A DNA stretch of 16,832 nt from an uncultured Oscillospiraceae bacterium (GTDB lineage Bacteria; Bacillota; Clostridia; Oscillospirales; Oscillospiraceae): NCBI GenBank assembly GCA_944385305.1, contig CALWWS010000010.1, positions 1 to 16,832 on the forward strand. The letters run 5' to 3'. The notes under the pieces are model-generated. The model had not been told where the DNA came from, made no database searches, and was given only the letters and a program-made list of their open reading frames with translations. This document shows positions 15,119 to 16,832 of this stretch, piece after piece (the first letter of the stretch is position 1; each line of letters begins with the position of its first letter). Made by a program: the position numbers and the translations under genes.

Positions 15119-16539
15119 ATGGGTACCGCGACAGTGGGCGGGAAACGCAATACCCTGAGCAGACGGAACCTGGTTATAGTCATTGCCCTGGTTATCCTAT
15201 ACATCATTATCGCCAATATTCCCAATGACGGAGCGTCCCTCTCCATGGAGGGGCAGAAAATTTTGGCGTTGATGGTGGTGACCATTATCGCCTGGATCTT
15301 TGAAGTAATCCCCATTGGCCTGATGGCCATGGTGGCGCTGATGCTCCAGATTCCATTGGGGATCATGGATATGTCGGCCACAATGGTCAACTTCGGCCAG
15401 AACATCTTTTTCTTCGTTATTGGCTGCTTCGGCATTGCCTCGGCCATGCGCCGCAGCGGGCTGGGCACCCGGCTGATGCTGGCCGTGACCATTCTCTCCA
15501 GGGGTAATGCGAAAAAGATGCTGTTTATGTTCATGGCTCTGTGCGCTTTCATCTCCATGTTCATTTCCGATGTGGCCATTACCGCCATGCTCTTCCCCAT
15601 CGCCCTGGCCATCCTCAAGGAGAACGGCATGGAGCCGGGCAAGAGCCGCTACGGCAAGGCCATGATGCTGGGCATTCCCATCGCTGCCCTCATCGGCGGC
15701 ATCGGAACCCCCGCCGGCGCCCCCATGAACTATCTGGCCCTCTCCCTGCTGGAGCAGGCGGTGGGCATGCAAATTACCTTCCTCCAGTGGACCTGCATCG
15801 GCGTTCCCATTGTGTTTATCCTCACCCCCATCGCTTGGTCCATCCTGGTTAAGATGCTCCCCCGGAGAAGGAACAGCTGGAGGGGGCTGAGGAGGCCAAG
15901 CTGAAGTATCAGCAGCTGGGCAAGCTGACCAGCGCGGAGTGGAAATTCATTATTATCTTTATCATCACGCTGATCTTCTGGCTGGCTGAGCCCTCCTGGC
16001 TGCCCCTGCCGGTGACCTCCTTCTTCTCGGGCGTGCTCTTCTTCCTGCCCGGGATCAACATCAACGACGCCTCTGTGCTGCAAAAAGACGTGGACTGGAA
16101 CGTGCTCATGCTCAACGTGTGCTCCGCCGGCCTGGGCGCCGGTGTGCTGCAGACCGGCGCGGCAGCCTGGCTGGCAAACGGCGTGCTGGGCGGCCTGAAC
16201 GGCATGAACCCCATTGTTATTATGATCGCCATCTCCCTGTTTACCGTGTTTATCCACCTGGTGTGCCCGGTCAACACCGCCCTGGTGTCCATTCTGGTGC
16301 CCGCCATTGCAGTCATGTCCACCACCATGGGAATCAGCCCGGCGCTGGTGGTGCTGCCGGTGGCCTTTACCACCTCCTGTGCCATGCTGTTCCCCTTGGA
16401 CACTGTGCCCGCCCTTACTCTCTCCACCGGATACTACAAGATGACGGAGATGTTCAAGCCGGGCGTGGTGATATCCCTGGCCTGGGTGGCAGTACAAACC
16501 ATTGTTGTCCTTGTGCTTTTCAAGCCCTTAGGGTTTTAA
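15119..16539 (+). pseudogene. DASS/SLC13-like anion transporter, interrupted by a 1-nt frameshift
   Basis: Membrane transporter resembling the divalent anion:Na+ symporter family (dicarboxylates, sulfate and other anions). As given, the first frame ends at 15904 with a non-homologous tail. The second half continues in another frame from PEKEQLEGAEEAK (15862) to 16539. The span is 1421 nt, one short of a multiple of three; one extra C in the C5 run (15859-15863) restores 473 aa, normal for the family. Two homologous halves each show a re-entrant-like region: FISDVAITAMLFPIALAI (about 148-165) with GGIGTPAGAPMN (193-204), and HLVCPVNTALVSILVPAI in the second half. The usual SNT motifs read SDV (150-152) and VNT (385-387). 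The break falls in the cytoplasmic loop. AAAGGAGAGG precedes ATG 15119. Confidence 0.82.
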
Positions 16540-16575
16540 GGAAAGGATCCCCCTCTCCGAGAGTAAGCACATGAC

Positions 16576-16624
16576 AAAAAGCGCGTGTCCTGGTCTGCAT
16601 GCCAGGACACGCGCTCTCTTTTTT
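16576..16624. terminator. Bidirectional terminator between transporter and aspS
   Basis: A perfect 14-bp stem (16580-16593 with 16602-16615), 8-nt loop, six T on the plus side (16619-16624) and five A on the other (16576-16580). It serves the transporter operon and the convergent aspS, whose stop is within a few nt. Confidence 0.9.
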
Positions 16625-16626
16625 CT

Positions 16627-16832
16627 CTATTTGGTTTCTTCCGTCTCCGTTTTGGTGCACAGGATATTCAGCTCTTCCAGCTGCCTGGGCTCCACAAAGG
16701 AGGGGGCGCCCATCATCAGGTCCTGGGCGTTCTTGTTCATGGGGAAGGGAATGACCTCCCGGATGGTATCCACCCCGGCCAGGAGCATCACCATCCGGTC
16801 CACGCCGGGGGCGATGCCCGCGTGGGGGGGCG
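16627..16832 (-). CDS. aspS: Aspartyl-tRNA synthetase (3' end only)
   Basis: The last 68 codons of a class II synthetase, ending at TAG 16629-16627. Motif 3 is visible ([18 protein letters not shown], with the ATP-binding Arg), followed by the AspRS-typical tail [22 protein letters not shown] and QLEELNI. In AspRS the sequence after motif 3 normally reads IRDVIAFPK, so the call is good, although AspRS versus AsnRS-like discrimination rests on this short end. Whether it is the discriminating or non-discriminating form cannot be seen here. The rest lies beyond the window. Confidence 0.9.
   Translation of the reverse strand, partial: PPHAGIAPGVDRMVMLLAGVDTIREVIPFPMNKNAQDLMMGAPSFVEPRQLEELNILCTKTETEETK

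Overview
This is a GC-rich window from the chromosome of an endospore-forming member of the Firmicutes/Clostridia, most likely Oscillospiraceae (Flavonifractor/Lawsonibacter/Intestinimonas-like). Evidence: a spore germination protease (gpr) divergent from rpsT as in Bacillus and Clostridia, a T-box leader on glyS, GGAGG-type ribosome binding sites, sigma-A-like promoters with 17-18 bp spacers, and pta of the anaerobe type. The genus is inference. No rRNA, tRNA, CRISPR array, insertion sequence or phage gene was seen.

Layout. 1-3290 (minus): an XRE-type regulator is translationally coupled to lepA (EF4), followed by a terminator and the 5' part of an Orn/Lys/Arg decarboxylase family gene cut by the window edge. 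3291-3472 is a divergent promoter region with a repeated decamer and a small dyad. 3473-4459: pta. 4758-6260: a membrane-anchored LysM-G5-M23 cell-wall peptidase, convergent with a YihY/BrkB membrane protein (7188-6286) over a shared bidirectional terminator. 7278-7541: rpsT (minus), divergent from gpr (7737-8636), which converges on a secreted, cysteine-rich beta-helix protein (9859-8633). 9959-11757 is a complete glycine T-box unit: promoter, leader with a readable GGC specifier, antiterminator and terminator, glyS of the single-chain alpha2 type, and an intrinsic terminator.

11778-16624 is the accessory part: two tandem PucR/CdaR-type regulators, then a SnoaL-like (NTF2-fold) protein and a DASS/SLC13-like transporter in one operon. 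This looks like a regulated uptake/metabolism module for an unidentified substrate, probably an organic anion. The first regulator and the transporter each lack exactly one base at a short C run, so both are interrupted as given. They are either recent pseudogenes or indel errors in the sequence. The window ends with the 3' end of aspS on the minus strand.

The strongest leads are this regulator/SnoaL/transporter locus with altered SNT motifs in the transporter, the T-box whose UGGU bulge predicts a tRNA-Gly with A73 matched to the alpha2 GlyRS, and the xre/pta divergent region with candidate operators. Most of the rest is ordinary housekeeping content.
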